This document shows positions 1-7,912 of a DNA stretch of 64,000 bases, in pieces; within the stretch, counting starts at the first letter, position 1; each line of letters begins with the position of its first letter. The position numbers and the translations under genes were made by a program. The DNA lies in NCBI RefSeq assembly GCF_039531695.1, contig NZ_BAAAQN010000012.1, forward strand, positions 62,001-126,000, given 5' to 3'. The notes below the pieces were generated by a model. That model ran no database searches. It was not told the DNA's origin and saw only the letters and a list, made by a program, of their open reading frames with translations. Source of the stretch: Catenulispora yoronensis (lineage in GTDB: Bacteria; Actinomycetota; Actinomycetes; Streptomycetales; Catenulisporaceae).

Positions 1-1102
1 AGCCCTCGACCAGTTCGGCGGCCAGCTCGGCGATCTCGTCCTCGGTCAGGTCGGGGGCCTCGCGGAGCTCCGGCTCGGCCATGGGTTCGGTGGCGGGGTC
101 GCTGCCTGGTTCCGGCGTGATGCCCGAACTGGGCGACGGTTCCGCCGCCACCACGGGTTCGGCCCCGGAATCGGAGCTGGACCCGGAATCGGAGTCGGCC
201 CCGGAATCGGAGCCGGCCGCCTGCTCAGGCTGCTCGCCGCCCTCGATCGCGACCTTCTCCGAGGACTTCTCCACCTCGCTCTGCGAGTCTCCCGTCAGCG
301 AGGTCACCGCCTTGCTCACCGCTTCCACCGCCGCCCCCGTCGACCCGCCGGCGTTTTCGAGGAAACGGAGAAGCTCGACCGGGAACGGCAGCACGAGCGT
401 CGAGTTCTTCTCGGCCGCGACCTCCACGATGGTCTGCAGCAGCCGCAGTTGCAGCGCCGACGGCGTGCGGGACATGATCCGCGCGGCATCGGACAGCTTG
501 GTGGCGGCCTGGAACTCGCCGTCGGCGACGATGATGCGAGCACGGCGCTCGCGGTCGGCCTCGGCCTGGCGGGCCATCGACCGCTTCATCGACTCCGGCA
601 GCGCCACATCCTTGATCTCGACCCGGTCGATCTCGACGCCCCAGCCGGTCGCCGGGGTCTCCAGCATCAGCTCCATGCCCTGGTTGAGCGGCTCGCGGTT
701 CGACAGCAGGTCGTCCAGCAGGCTCTTGCCGATGATCGAGCGCAGCGAGGTCTGGGCGACGAGCGAGACGGCGTACTGGTAGTCCTGCACATAGATGAGT
801 GCGCGGGCCGGGTCGATGACGCGGAAGTAGACCACGGCGTCCACTCGTACTGTGACGTTGTCCCGGGTGATCCCCTCCTGCGCCGGCACCGGCATGGTCA
901 CGACCTGCATGTTGACCGTGCGCAGCTTGTCGACGACGGGGATGATCCGGGTCAAGCCAGGCTGGCGGACGCTGTCCAGCGCCCGGCCGAAGCGGAAGAC
1001 GATGCCCCGCTCGTATTGTTTGACGGTGCGCAGCGACGCGCCCATGGCCGCTGCTCCGGCCGCCACGGCGGCGATGATGGCGCTCACGATCGCGGTGATC
1101 AT
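1..1102 (-). CDS. SPFH/Band 7 (stomatin/slipin-like) protein, 3' end cut by the window
   Basis: Open from an ATG at 1102 to the window edge with no stop, so the C-terminus is missing. The N-terminus is a hydrophobic segment (about residues 1-22), followed by an SPFH core (about 25-250) with slipin-like signatures: QYERGIVFRFGR, VRVDAVVYFRV, TSLRSIIG and EIDRVEIKDVALP. A charged helix (RQAEADRERRARII) follows, as in stomatins. The last ~110 residues are a low-complexity Ser/Asp/Glu/Pro tail. GGAAGGA lies about 8 nt before the ATG. Slipins are membrane scaffolds that oligomerise and often work with NfeD or a protease; no NfeD partner is visible here because the downstream side lies outside the window. 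The family call is firm; the specific role is unknown. Confidence 0.85.
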   Translation of the reverse strand, partial: MITAIVSAIIAAVAAGAAAMGASLRTVKQYERGIVFRFGRALDSVRQPGLTRIIPVVDKLRTVNMQVVTMPVPAQEGITRDNVTVRVDAVVYFRVIDPARALIYVQDYQYAVSLVAQTSLRSIIGKSLLDDLLSNREPLNQGMELMLETPATGWGVEIDRVEIKDVALPESMKRSMARQAEADRERRARIIVADGEFQAATKLSDAARIMSRTPSALQLRLLQTIVEVAAEKNSTLVLPFPVELLRFLENAGGSTGAAVEAVSKAVTSLTGDSQSEVEKSSEKVAIEGGEQPEQAAGSDSGADSDSGSSSDSGAEPVVAAEPSPSSGITPEPGSDPATEPMAEPELREAPDLTEDEIAELAAELVEG

Positions 1103-1170
1103 GGCGAGGTCCTTCCGGAAAGGACGCGCTGTCGGTGCGGCGCCGACCGGCGTTCGCACCCTGTTTTACG

Positions 1171-1176
1171 AGTATA
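1171..1176 (-). promoter_or_regulatory. Possible -10 box upstream of the SPFH gene
   Basis: On the minus strand this reads TATACT, inside a short AT-rich patch (about 1163-1190) in otherwise GC-rich DNA. It would give a 5' leader of roughly 60 nt. No convincing -35 hexamer is present at 16-18 nt, so this is only a candidate. Confidence 0.35.
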
Positions 1177-1298
1177 CGAATGTCTTACGTGTCCGGTTCG
1201 GATCCGGACCCGCCCCTGGTGCCCGCCGGGGCCGGATCGAAACCGGACAGATCAGATCAAAATCCGATGGGTCCAGATGGAAGACCCAGGTAGACGGC

Positions 1299-2618
1299 CT
1301 ACCGATACTCGGCCAGTCGCCGCCACACACCGGCCACCGTCAGGACCATCACCGCCACGAACACCGCTGTGGGCGCCGCGGCCCAGCCGGACGCCCCGGT
1401 GCGGGCGTCGGCCATGGTGGCCTCGAAGGCGCTGCGCTGTGCGTCGGCAGCCTGGCCGAGATGGGTGTCGAGGGCGTAGAAGTCCTGGCCCAGCTGGCCA
1501 CCCGCGATACCGGTGGCCTCGGTGAGCGCGGCGTCCACGTCGCCGCCGTCGACCTCACTCTTGAGTTTACCCACGTCGCTCTGGACGGCTGCCCAATCGC
1601 TGCCGGCGCGGGTGGACAGAGTGCCGTCGGTGCCGTTCAGTCCGGTGCTCAGCAGCCCGGGCTTCCCCGCGCCGCCGTTGAGCGCGACGAGGTCGGCGGC
1701 GTAGCCGTGGTCATAGCCGAAGTTCGGGGCGACCGCGTAGCGCACCATCGACCCGACCGCGTCGAAGGTGACGGCCCGGGCCTGCTGGATCCCGAGGTAG
1801 GGCGTCATGTGATGGTCGACGGCGTTCTGCACCCGGTCGGTCTGCTGCGAGGTCATGGCCAGGCCGGTGCCGAGGAACACCACGGTGGCCACCGTGGCGA
1901 CCGCCAGGAACGGGTTCAGATTCCGCCGGAACCGGCGGGTCAGCAGCATCTGGAAGCCGACCAGCGCCGCGAGCAGCGGTAGACCGGTGACGAGCACCAG
2001 GACGGTGTCGATGGTCCAGGCCTGGTTCTGGTGCTTGGCCGAGGAATGCAGCTGGTCGGCGTAGGTGTCACGCAGCTGCGCCGCGACGGGCAGCAGATCG
2101 AAGTGCATGACGTCGGTCGCCTGGCTGTAGAACGACAGCGCGACGGGGTCCGGATGGCCCTTGGAAGCCGACTGGGACAGCTCGTCCTGGGAGATGGCTG
2201 TGGCGGACATGTCGTGGTAGAGCGCGACCTTGTCGAGCATCCCTTGGAACTGAGCCTGGACCGCGGGGTCCGTGGTGCCGCCGATCGCCTGGCGCAGGTC
2301 GGTGTCGATCTCGGCGACCCGGCGCGTGATGGTGGCCTGGGCATCGCTCTCGGCGGTGGCCAGGTTGTCGTCGCCGATCGCCAGTATTCGGCGGGCGGTC
2401 TGCGAGTCCAGGTCGCTCAGCGCGAAGTAGAGGTCTGAGGCGGCCTGCGCCTGGGGCGCGGTCTCGCGGCCGACCCGGTTCACCCCCTGCTGGGTATCTG
2501 TCACCGCCAGTGTCCCCGTGGCCAATGAGGCCGCCGCCAGCGCTAAGACCGCAGCGCTCCACAGGCGTAGCTTGTTCGGTGTCTTCCGTCCCCTTATATC
2601 TACCCCCACGGCAGCCAC
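1299..2618 (-). CDS. Four-helix membrane protein with two extracellular helical domains
   Basis: The 439-residue product has four hydrophobic segments (about 18-40, 205-228, 240-260 and 415-433). Two large, mostly helical, polar domains lie between segments 1-2 and 3-4, which should place both outside the cell. Each outer domain begins with a similar motif (TDTQQGVNRVG and TSQQTDRVQNA), suggesting an internal duplication. The topology resembles GlnX-type membrane proteins, which pass extracytoplasmic nutrient signals to the kinase PknG, but no PknG or GlnH gene is visible here. The GTG start at 2618 has no good Shine-Dalgarno sequence, so the true start may be slightly downstream. Function not assigned. 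Confidence 0.7.
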   Translation of the reverse strand: MAAVGVDIRGRKTPNKLRLWSAAVLALAAASLATGTLAVTDTQQGVNRVGRETAPQAQAASDLYFALSDLDSQTARRILAIGDDNLATAESDAQATITRRVAEIDTDLRQAIGGTTDPAVQAQFQGMLDKVALYHDMSATAISQDELSQSASKGHPDPVALSFYSQATDVMHFDLLPVAAQLRDTYADQLHSSAKHQNQAWTIDTVLVLVTGLPLLAALVGFQMLLTRRFRRNLNPFLAVATVATVVFLGTGLAMTSQQTDRVQNAVDHHMTPYLGIQQARAVTFDAVGSMVRYAVAPNFGYDHGYAADLVALNGGAGKPGLLSTGLNGTDGTLSTRAGSDWAAVQSDVGKLKSEVDGGDVDAALTEATGIAGGQLGQDFYALDTHLGQAADAQRSAFEATMADARTGASGWAAAPTAVFVAVMVLTVAGVWRRLAEYR

Positions 2619-2842
2619 CGTAGGGAGCCAGAGTAAACAGCAGGCAACGCTCTGTGAAATGTCGGTCCAACAAGGCTGGCGATGGACTGGCGGGGATCAG
2701 CCGGTGAATACCAGGCTCCTCGTGCGGGAGCGGTGACCGCGAGCGGGATCGATCGCCGTCAGCCGGCGTGGAGCGCGGTGTCCTTCGCGATCGGTAGAGT
2801 TTTCTTTCGCAGCCCAGTTGAACCCCGTTGAAGGAGAGCCCC

Positions 2843-4843
2843 GTGTCCGACTTCGCAGTGACGATCGCCGACGGCCAAAGCCGGGACGAGCGGACGGTCA
2901 CGGTGGGCACGACGCTGGCCGACCTGTTCGCCGGGGATCGCTCCGTGGTGGCCGCCCGCCTGATCGACGGCGCCGGTGAGCGCCTGGTGGACCTGGCCAC
3001 CCTGGCCAAGGCCGGCGACGTGGTGGAGGCGGTGGCCGCCGACTCCGAGGACGGCCGCGCGATCATCCGCCACTCGACCGCGCACGTGCTGGCGCAGGCC
3101 GTGCAGCAGGCCTTCCCGGAGGCCAAGCTGGGCATCGGGCCGCCGATCCGCAACGGCTTCTACTACGACTTCGACGTCGACCGGCCGTTCACGCCGGAGG
3201 ACCTGAAGGCGCTCGAGAACCGGATGCAGGCGATCGTCAAGCAGGGCCAGCTGTTCGCCCGCCGCCCGGTCACGGACGACGCCGCGCGCGAGGAGCTCGC
3301 CGCCGAGCCCTACAAGCTGGAGCTCATCGGCCTGAAGGGCAAGGCCTCCTCCGACGACGCCGGTGAAGGCGTGGACGTCGAGGTTGGCGCCGGCGAGCTG
3401 ACCATCTACGACAACCTGGATGCCAAGACCGGCGATCTGTGCTGGAAGGACCTGTGCCGCGGCCCGCACGTGCCGAACACTCGGTACATTCCGGCCTTCA
3501 AGCTGATGCGCTCCGCCGCCGCCTACTGGCGGGGCAGCGAGAAGAACCCGCAGCTCCAGCGCATCTACGGCACCGCCTGGGAGTCCCGCGACGCGCTCAA
3601 GGCGCATCTGGAGTTCCTGGCCGAGGCCGAGAAGCGCGACCACCGCAAGATCGGCGCGGAGCTGGACCTGTTCTCGTTCCCGGACGAGCTCGGCAGCGGC
3701 CTGCCGGTGTTCCACCCCAAGGGCGGCACCATTCGCCGGGTGATGGAGGACTACTCGCGCAAGCGCCACGAGGAGGCGGGGTACGAGTTCGTCAACACCC
3801 CGCACATCACCAAGGGCCACCTGTACGAGATCTCGGGCCACCTCGACTGGTACAAGGACGGGATGTTCCCGCCCATGGTGCTGGACGAGGGCCACGGCAA
3901 GCAGGAGTACTACCTGAAGCCGATGAACTGCCCGATGCACAACCTGGTCTACAAGGCCCGCGGCAAGTCCTACCGCGACCTGCCGCTGCGGCTGTTCGAG
4001 TTCGGCACCGTCTACCGGTATGAGAAGTCGGGCGTGGTGCACGGCCTGACCCGGGTCCGGGGCCTGACGCAGGACGACGCGCACATCTACTGCACTCGCG
4101 AGCAGATGCGCGACGAGCTGATCAGCCTGCTGCGGTTCGTCCTGGACCTGCTGCGGGACTACGGTCTGAACGACTTCTACCTGGAGCTGTCCACGAAGGA
4201 CCCGGAGAAGTACGTCGGCACCGACGAGGAGTGGGAGCTGGCCACCGAGACGCTGCGCGAGGTCGCCGAGGGCGAGGCGCTCGAACTGGTCATGGACCCG
4301 GGCGGCGCGGCGTTCTACGGGCCGAAGATCTCGGTGCAGGCGCGGGACGCCATTGGGCGGACCTGGCAGATGTCGACCATCCAGCTGGACTTCCAGCTGC
4401 CGCAGCGCTTCGACCTGGAGTACCAGGCCGCCGACGGGTCGCGGCAGCGACCGATCATGATCCACCGGGCGCTGTTCGGCTCCATCGAGCGGTTCTTCGG
4501 TGTGCTGACCGAGCACTACGCGGGGGCGTTCCCGGCGTGGCTGGCGCCGGTGCAGGTGGTGGGGATCCCGATCACCGACGCGCACGTGCCGTACCTGGAC
4601 CAGGTGGCGGCCAAGCTGCGGGCCGAGGGGATCCGGGTCGAGGTCGACGCCTCTGACGACCGGATGCAGAAGAAGATCCGCAACACGCAGAAGCAGAAGA
4701 TCCCGTTCATGCTGCTGGCCGGCGACGACGATGTGGCCAAGGACGCGGTTTCGTTCCGGTACCGGAGCGGGGAGCAGAACAACGGGGTGCCGGTCGACGA
4801 GGCGGTCGCCGAGATCGTGAAGGCGGTGCGGGAGCGCGTCTGA
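2843..4843 (+). CDS. thrS: Threonyl-tRNA synthetase
   Basis: Charges tRNA-Thr in the cytoplasm. The 666-residue protein has the full family layout: TGS domain (about 1-65), editing domain with HSTAH (His77/His81) and CRGPH, class II core with the zinc ligand Cys363 in MNCPMH, motif 2 around FEFGTVYRYE, motif 3 in MIHRALFGSIERF, and a C-terminal anticodon-binding domain. AAGGAG at 2831-2836 sets the start at the GTG at 2843; an upstream in-frame TTG at 2828 overlaps this site and is unlikely. The ~220 nt upstream hold no gene. Confidence 0.98.
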   Translation: MSDFAVTIADGQSRDERTVTVGTTLADLFAGDRSVVAARLIDGAGERLVDLATLAKAGDVVEAVAADSEDGRAIIRHSTAHVLAQAVQQAFPEAKLGIGPPIRNGFYYDFDVDRPFTPEDLKALENRMQAIVKQGQLFARRPVTDDAAREELAAEPYKLELIGLKGKASSDDAGEGVDVEVGAGELTIYDNLDAKTGDLCWKDLCRGPHVPNTRYIPAFKLMRSAAAYWRGSEKNPQLQRIYGTAWESRDALKAHLEFLAEAEKRDHRKIGAELDLFSFPDELGSGLPVFHPKGGTIRRVMEDYSRKRHEEAGYEFVNTPHITKGHLYEISGHLDWYKDGMFPPMVLDEGHGKQEYYLKPMNCPMHNLVYKARGKSYRDLPLRLFEFGTVYRYEKSGVVHGLTRVRGLTQDDAHIYCTREQMRDELISLLRFVLDLLRDYGLNDFYLELSTKDPEKYVGTDEEWELATETLREVAEGEALELVMDPGGAAFYGPKISVQARDAIGRTWQMSTIQLDFQLPQRFDLEYQAADGSRQRPIMIHRALFGSIERFFGVLTEHYAGAFPAWLAPVQVVGIPITDAHVPYLDQVAAKLRAEGIRVEVDASDDRMQKKIRNTQKQKIPFMLLAGDDDVAKDAVSFRYRSGEQNNGVPVDEAVAEIVKAVRERV

Positions 4844-4865
4844 TCGCGGTCGGGTGTGCCGTGCT

Positions 4866-4923
4866 GGTCGGGTGATTGCTGTCGGTGCGCCCCGGTGGTC
4901 GGGCGATTGCTGTCGGGCGCACC
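4866..4923. repeat. Two-copy ~31-bp imperfect direct repeat
   Basis: Two copies of a unit beginning GGTCGGGYGATTGCTGTCGG lie back to back (from 4866 and 4897) in the 177-nt gap between thrS and nfi. No hairpin terminator is apparent there. It is probably a local duplication without function. Confidence 0.7.
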
Positions 4924-5020
4924 GTGATCAGTGTGCTCGGTCGGCGGAGTGGCGGGTCGGGGATGGTCCCGGTCCGCCGGTCCGCCGGTCGGGTGCGAAG
5001 GGGGAATCAGGGGGATTGCA

Positions 5021-5698
5021 GTGCTGATCACACATGAGACGTGGCCGCGCTCGGCGCCTGAGGCCGAGGCGGAGCAGGGGCGGCTGGCCGGAGCGGTGGA
5101 CGTGTCGGTGCCTTTGGGGCCGCACCGCTACATCGCCGGACTGGATGTCGCTTACGCCGTCGATTCTTCGCGAGTGGCGGGGGCGGTGGTGGTGTTGGAC
5201 GCTGACACGCTGGCCGTCGAGGACATGGCGACGGCCGTGATGGATGTCGAGTTTCCGTACGTTCCCGGGCTGCTGGCCTTTCGGGAGCTGCCGGCGCTGA
5301 TCGCCGCGTTGGCCGAGCTCACGGTGGAGCCGGATGTCCTGGTGTGCGACGGCTATGGCATCGCGCATCCGCGGCGGTTCGGGCTGGCGTGCCACCTGGG
5401 TGTGCTGTCCGGGAAGCCGACGTTGGGCGTGGCGAAGACGGCCTTTGTGGGCCAGTTCGCCGAGCCCGGAGATCGGCGCGGGGAGGCCTCGGAGCTGGTG
5501 CACGACGGGGCGGTCGTGGGGGCGGCGCTGCGGACGCAGTATGCGACGAAGCCGATTTTTGTCTCGCCGGGGCACCTTGTGACGGTGGAGGACGCGACTC
5601 GGCTCGCGTTGAGGCTGGCTCCCAAGTACCGGTTGCCGGAGACGACGCGGCTGGCGGACCAGCTTTCGCGGCGGGCGTTGGGCGGGGCCGAGGGCTAG
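5021..5698 (+). CDS. nfi: Endonuclease V (deoxyinosine 3'-endonuclease)
   Basis: Repairs deaminated adenine (hypoxanthine) in DNA by nicking the second phosphodiester bond 3' of the lesion. The 225-residue length is typical. The metal-binding set is intact: Asp42 in AGLDVAY, Glu89 in LLAFREL and Asp110 in CDGYGIAHPRRFG, matching the known D/E/D spacing of bacterial EndoV. The wedge Tyr80 is in FPYVPG. The GTG at 5021 follows AGGGGGAT and gives the normal N-terminus; the frame stays open farther upstream but without family similarity. Confidence 0.96.
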   Translation: MLITHETWPRSAPEAEAEQGRLAGAVDVSVPLGPHRYIAGLDVAYAVDSSRVAGAVVVLDADTLAVEDMATAVMDVEFPYVPGLLAFRELPALIAALAELTVEPDVLVCDGYGIAHPRRFGLACHLGVLSGKPTLGVAKTAFVGQFAEPGDRRGEASELVHDGAVVGAALRTQYATKPIFVSPGHLVTVEDATRLALRLAPKYRLPETTRLADQLSRRALGGAEG

Positions 5699-5776
5699 GC
5701 GCGCTGTTCGCGCGCCGGTTGTTCGTCTTATCGGTCTTGTTTGTCTGTTCGTCTGTTCGGCCAGGTGGCTATGCGC

Positions 5777-6250
5777 CTAGGCGTCTTCCGCGTCGGAATC
5801 CGTTGTGAGAGGGCCGTCGGCTTCGAGTTCGGAGTCGGCGGCCAGCTTCTTCAGGATGCGGAGAAACAGCTCGTTCTCGATGGGACTGAGCTCGGCCAGG
5901 AAGGCACTCTCGGTCTCCTTGTGAAGGCGCTCGCCCTCGGCGAGCGTCTTCTTGCCATGGGCGGTCAGGCCCACGATGTTCTTGCGGCGGTCTTCGGGGC
6001 TGCGGTGGCGCTCGACCAGGTCCTTGGCCTCCAGGTCGTCGACCAGGGCGACCATGGTGGTGCGGTCCACGCCGAGCTCGCGGGCGGCGTCCTGTTGGGA
6101 CAGCGGTTCGGCGGCGTCGAGGACGACCAGCACGGCGAGCTCCCGCCCGGTGATCCCCAGCGGCTCCAGCGCACGCGCCCCGGAGGCGGCGAAGTTCAGC
6201 TGCGCGTGTTTCAGCAGGTAGCCGAGTCGCGCGTTGAGAAGGTCGGCCAT
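5777..6250 (-). CDS. MarR-family transcriptional regulator
   Basis: The 157-residue protein has a winged-helix core: LSQQDAARELGVDRTTMVALVDDLEAKDLVERHRSPEDRRKNIVGLT spans the HTH and wing (quoted here only as the region about residues 50-97). The DxR wing signature (PEDRR) is present, and an acidic tail follows. It is transcribed divergently from the LLM oxidoreductase across 61 bp that contain two inverted repeats, so it probably represses that gene and itself. Its 3' end converges with nfi. No ligand can be inferred. Confidence 0.93.
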   Translation of the reverse strand: MADLLNARLGYLLKHAQLNFAASGARALEPLGITGRELAVLVVLDAAEPLSQQDAARELGVDRTTMVALVDDLEAKDLVERHRSPEDRRKNIVGLTAHGKKTLAEGERLHKETESAFLAELSPIENELFLRILKKLAADSELEADGPLTTDSDAEDA

Positions 6251-6251
6251 A

Positions 6252-6267
6252 CGGGTTAGTCTACCCG
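6252..6267. promoter_or_regulatory. Inverted repeat over the marR-type -10 region
   Basis: CGGGT and ACCCG arms are separated by 6 nt and enclose the predicted -10 box of the regulator. The position suits autoregulation. The arms are short, so this is a candidate only. Confidence 0.4.
6258..6263 (-). promoter_or_regulatory. -10 box of the marR-type gene, predicted leaderless
   Basis: On the minus strand TAGACT is followed by exactly 7 nt and then the ATG at 6250. No Shine-Dalgarno sequence is present. This spacing puts the transcription start at or next to the start codon. Confidence 0.6.
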
Positions 6268-6275
6268 CAGCCTGA

Positions 6276-6305
6276 TTGTCAGCAGCCCTGACGATTTGCT
6301 ACAGT
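6276..6305 (+). promoter_or_regulatory. Promoter of the LLM oxidoreductase with overlapping palindrome
   Basis: TTGTCA (6276-6281) and TACAGT (6300-6305) are 18 bp apart, and TACAGT ends 6 nt before the ATG at 6312, so the mRNA should be leaderless. The -35 lies inside an inverted repeat TTGTCAG-cagcc-CTGACGA (6276-6294; one mismatch). This is a plausible operator for the divergent MarR protein. Confidence 0.6.
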
Positions 6306-6311
6306 GACGAT

Positions 6312-7223
6312 ATGGAGTTGAGGATCGGCCTGAAAACCAGCCTGATGCACGTGTCCTACGAGGACGTGCGCCGGGTGTGGCAACAGGCTGACGAAATGAC
6401 GGAGATAGCCGATGCCTGGCTCTGGGACCATCTGCTGCCGCTGGCGGGCGATCGCGGCGGGGACGTCCTGGAGGGGTGGACGACGCTCAGCGCACTGGCG
6501 GCGCAGACCTCGCGGTTGCGCCTTGGCCTGCTGGTGACGAGCAACCGTCTGCGACACCCGGCGCTGCTGGGCAAGATGGCGTCCACGGTGGACGTGATAT
6601 CGGGCGGTCGACTGGTGATGGGCCTCGGCGTCGGCGGGACGGTTCAGCCGCCGGGGGCCGGCGGGGTGGCCGGGGAGAACCCGGCGGTCGCGGAGTTCGC
6701 GGCCTACGGGATACCGCTGATCAGCCCGAGCGAGGGGATAACACGTCTGGATGAGACTGTGCGGATATTACGGAAGATGTGGACCGAGGAGGAGTTCGAC
6801 TATCAGGGTCCGTTCACGACCCTGGTGGGCAATCGGAACGCCCCCAAACCGCGGCAGCCGGCGGGTCCGCCGTTGCTGATCGGGGCCTGGGGCGAACGGG
6901 CCCTGCGTGTGGTCGCCGAGCACGCGGACGTCTGGAACATACCGGGGCCGCCGCACAACACGGTCGCGGAGATCGCCGAACGGTCGCGGATCCTCGACCG
7001 GCTCTGTGAGGCAGCCGGTCGGGACCCGTCGGACGTCACGCGTTCGGTGCAGGTCATCGTCGCCGACGACGGTGTGGCGCAGGCCCGGGCGGCGATCGCG
7101 GAACTGACCGCCGTCGGCGTGCGGCACGTCGTGGTCGGGTCGCGCCGCCAGTACCGGCCGGACGGGATGACATGGCTATTGAGGGAGGTGGTGCAACCGG
7201 CCTACGAGATCAGCAACACCTGA
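6312..7223 (+). CDS. LLM-class F420-dependent oxidoreductase
   Basis: A luciferase-like TIM-barrel flavin/F420 oxidoreductase of 303 residues. Family features are the N-terminal DAWLWDHLLP, the RLRLGLLVTSNRLRHPALLGKMASTVD region (about 80-105, described by position), GGRLVMGLGVG and the late IGAWGERALRVVAEHADVWN segment. These match the F420-dependent branch rather than FMN luciferases. The substrate is unknown. The promoter places the start at the ATG at 6312; the in-frame TTG at 6276 lies in the -35 box. The 3' end overlaps the convergent Rieske gene by 22 nt. It is likely controlled by the neighbouring MarR regulator. Confidence 0.9.
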   Translation: MELRIGLKTSLMHVSYEDVRRVWQQADEMTEIADAWLWDHLLPLAGDRGGDVLEGWTTLSALAAQTSRLRLGLLVTSNRLRHPALLGKMASTVDVISGGRLVMGLGVGGTVQPPGAGGVAGENPAVAEFAAYGIPLISPSEGITRLDETVRILRKMWTEEEFDYQGPFTTLVGNRNAPKPRQPAGPPLLIGAWGERALRVVAEHADVWNIPGPPHNTVAEIAERSRILDRLCEAAGRDPSDVTRSVQVIVADDGVAQARAAIAELTAVGVRHVVVGSRRQYRPDGMTWLLREVVQPAYEISNT

Positions 7224-7780
7224 CCGTTCTCGACCTTGACCTGGTGCGGAGCCAGGGCACGGGCTGCCGGGCCGGTGACCACGGAGCCGTCGGTGATCTT
7301 GTACTGACTGCCGTGGCAGGGGCAGGTGATCAGGGAGTTGTCGACGCTGCCGACCGTGCAGCCCTGATGGGTGCACACCGCGCTGAAGGCTTTGATGTCG
7401 CCGGCGGTCGGTTGGGTGAGGACGATCTGCTTGTCGGACAGGATTTTGCCGCCGCCGACCGGGACGGAAGCGACCGGGGCGAGGACGGTGCCGCCCGACC
7501 CGGCGGCGCCACTGCTGGACGTCGAGCCGCTGCTCATGGCGGCGCTGCCCGACGTGGAGTCGGACGAAGCAGGAGAGGAGGACGAGGAGGTGCTGGAACC
7601 AGCGCCGGCAGCCGGCTGACTCGTGGACGGGGCACCGGAACTGCCGTTGCTGCTGCTGGAGCTGCAACCCGCGCAGAGCGCGCCGGCCGCGGCCGCCAGG
7701 CCGACGAGGGCGTGGCGCCGGGTGGCGCCACCGCCGCAGCCGGTGAGGTCGGAAGGAGTGAACTGGTCTTCGATTGTCAT
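7202..7780 (-). CDS. Secreted Rieske [2Fe-2S] lipoprotein
   Basis: The N-terminus carries a twin-arginine signal (TRRHALVGL) that ends at a lipobox-like LCAGC, so it is probably exported folded by Tat and then lipid-anchored. A ~70-residue Ser/Gly/Pro/Ala linker follows. The C-terminal ~100 residues are a Rieske domain with CTHQGC and CPCHGS supplying the two Cys and two His ligands. It is likely an electron-transfer protein on the outer face of the membrane. The start is uncertain: ATG at 7780 is used, and ATG at 7789 would add three residues; neither has a good ribosome site. The partner is unknown. Confidence 0.88.
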   Translation of the reverse strand: MTIEDQFTPSDLTGCGGGATRRHALVGLAAAAGALCAGCSSSSSNGSSGAPSTSQPAAGAGSSTSSSSSPASSDSTSGSAAMSSGSTSSSGAAGSGGTVLAPVASVPVGGGKILSDKQIVLTQPTAGDIKAFSAVCTHQGCTVGSVDNSLITCPCHGSQYKITDGSVVTGPAARALAPHQVKVENGQVLLIS

Positions 7781-7899
7781 CTTTCGCATCCAAAGAGGTG
7801 AGGAACCAGTAGAACCGTGACAACTCAATAGCCGAACGCGCGGTTCGTCCTGAGCTATACGTGGCTCGTGAGGCCTCGGTTCAACGGGCGAGTGGCGTT

Positions 7900-7905
7900 T
7901 ACTGT
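7900..7905 (+). promoter_or_regulatory. -10 box of the aminotransferase gene, predicted leaderless
   Basis: TACTGT lies exactly 7 nt before the ATG at 7913. There is no Shine-Dalgarno sequence, which predicts a leaderless transcript. The -35 region is weak. Confidence 0.55.
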
Positions 7906-7912
7906 GTGACAT

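Noticed and set aside
2700..2760. T-box leader upstream of thrS
   Set aside because: A GGAGCGGTGACCGCG segment loosely recalls the T-box motif, but it does not match the conserved core and no stem I or antiterminator could be traced.
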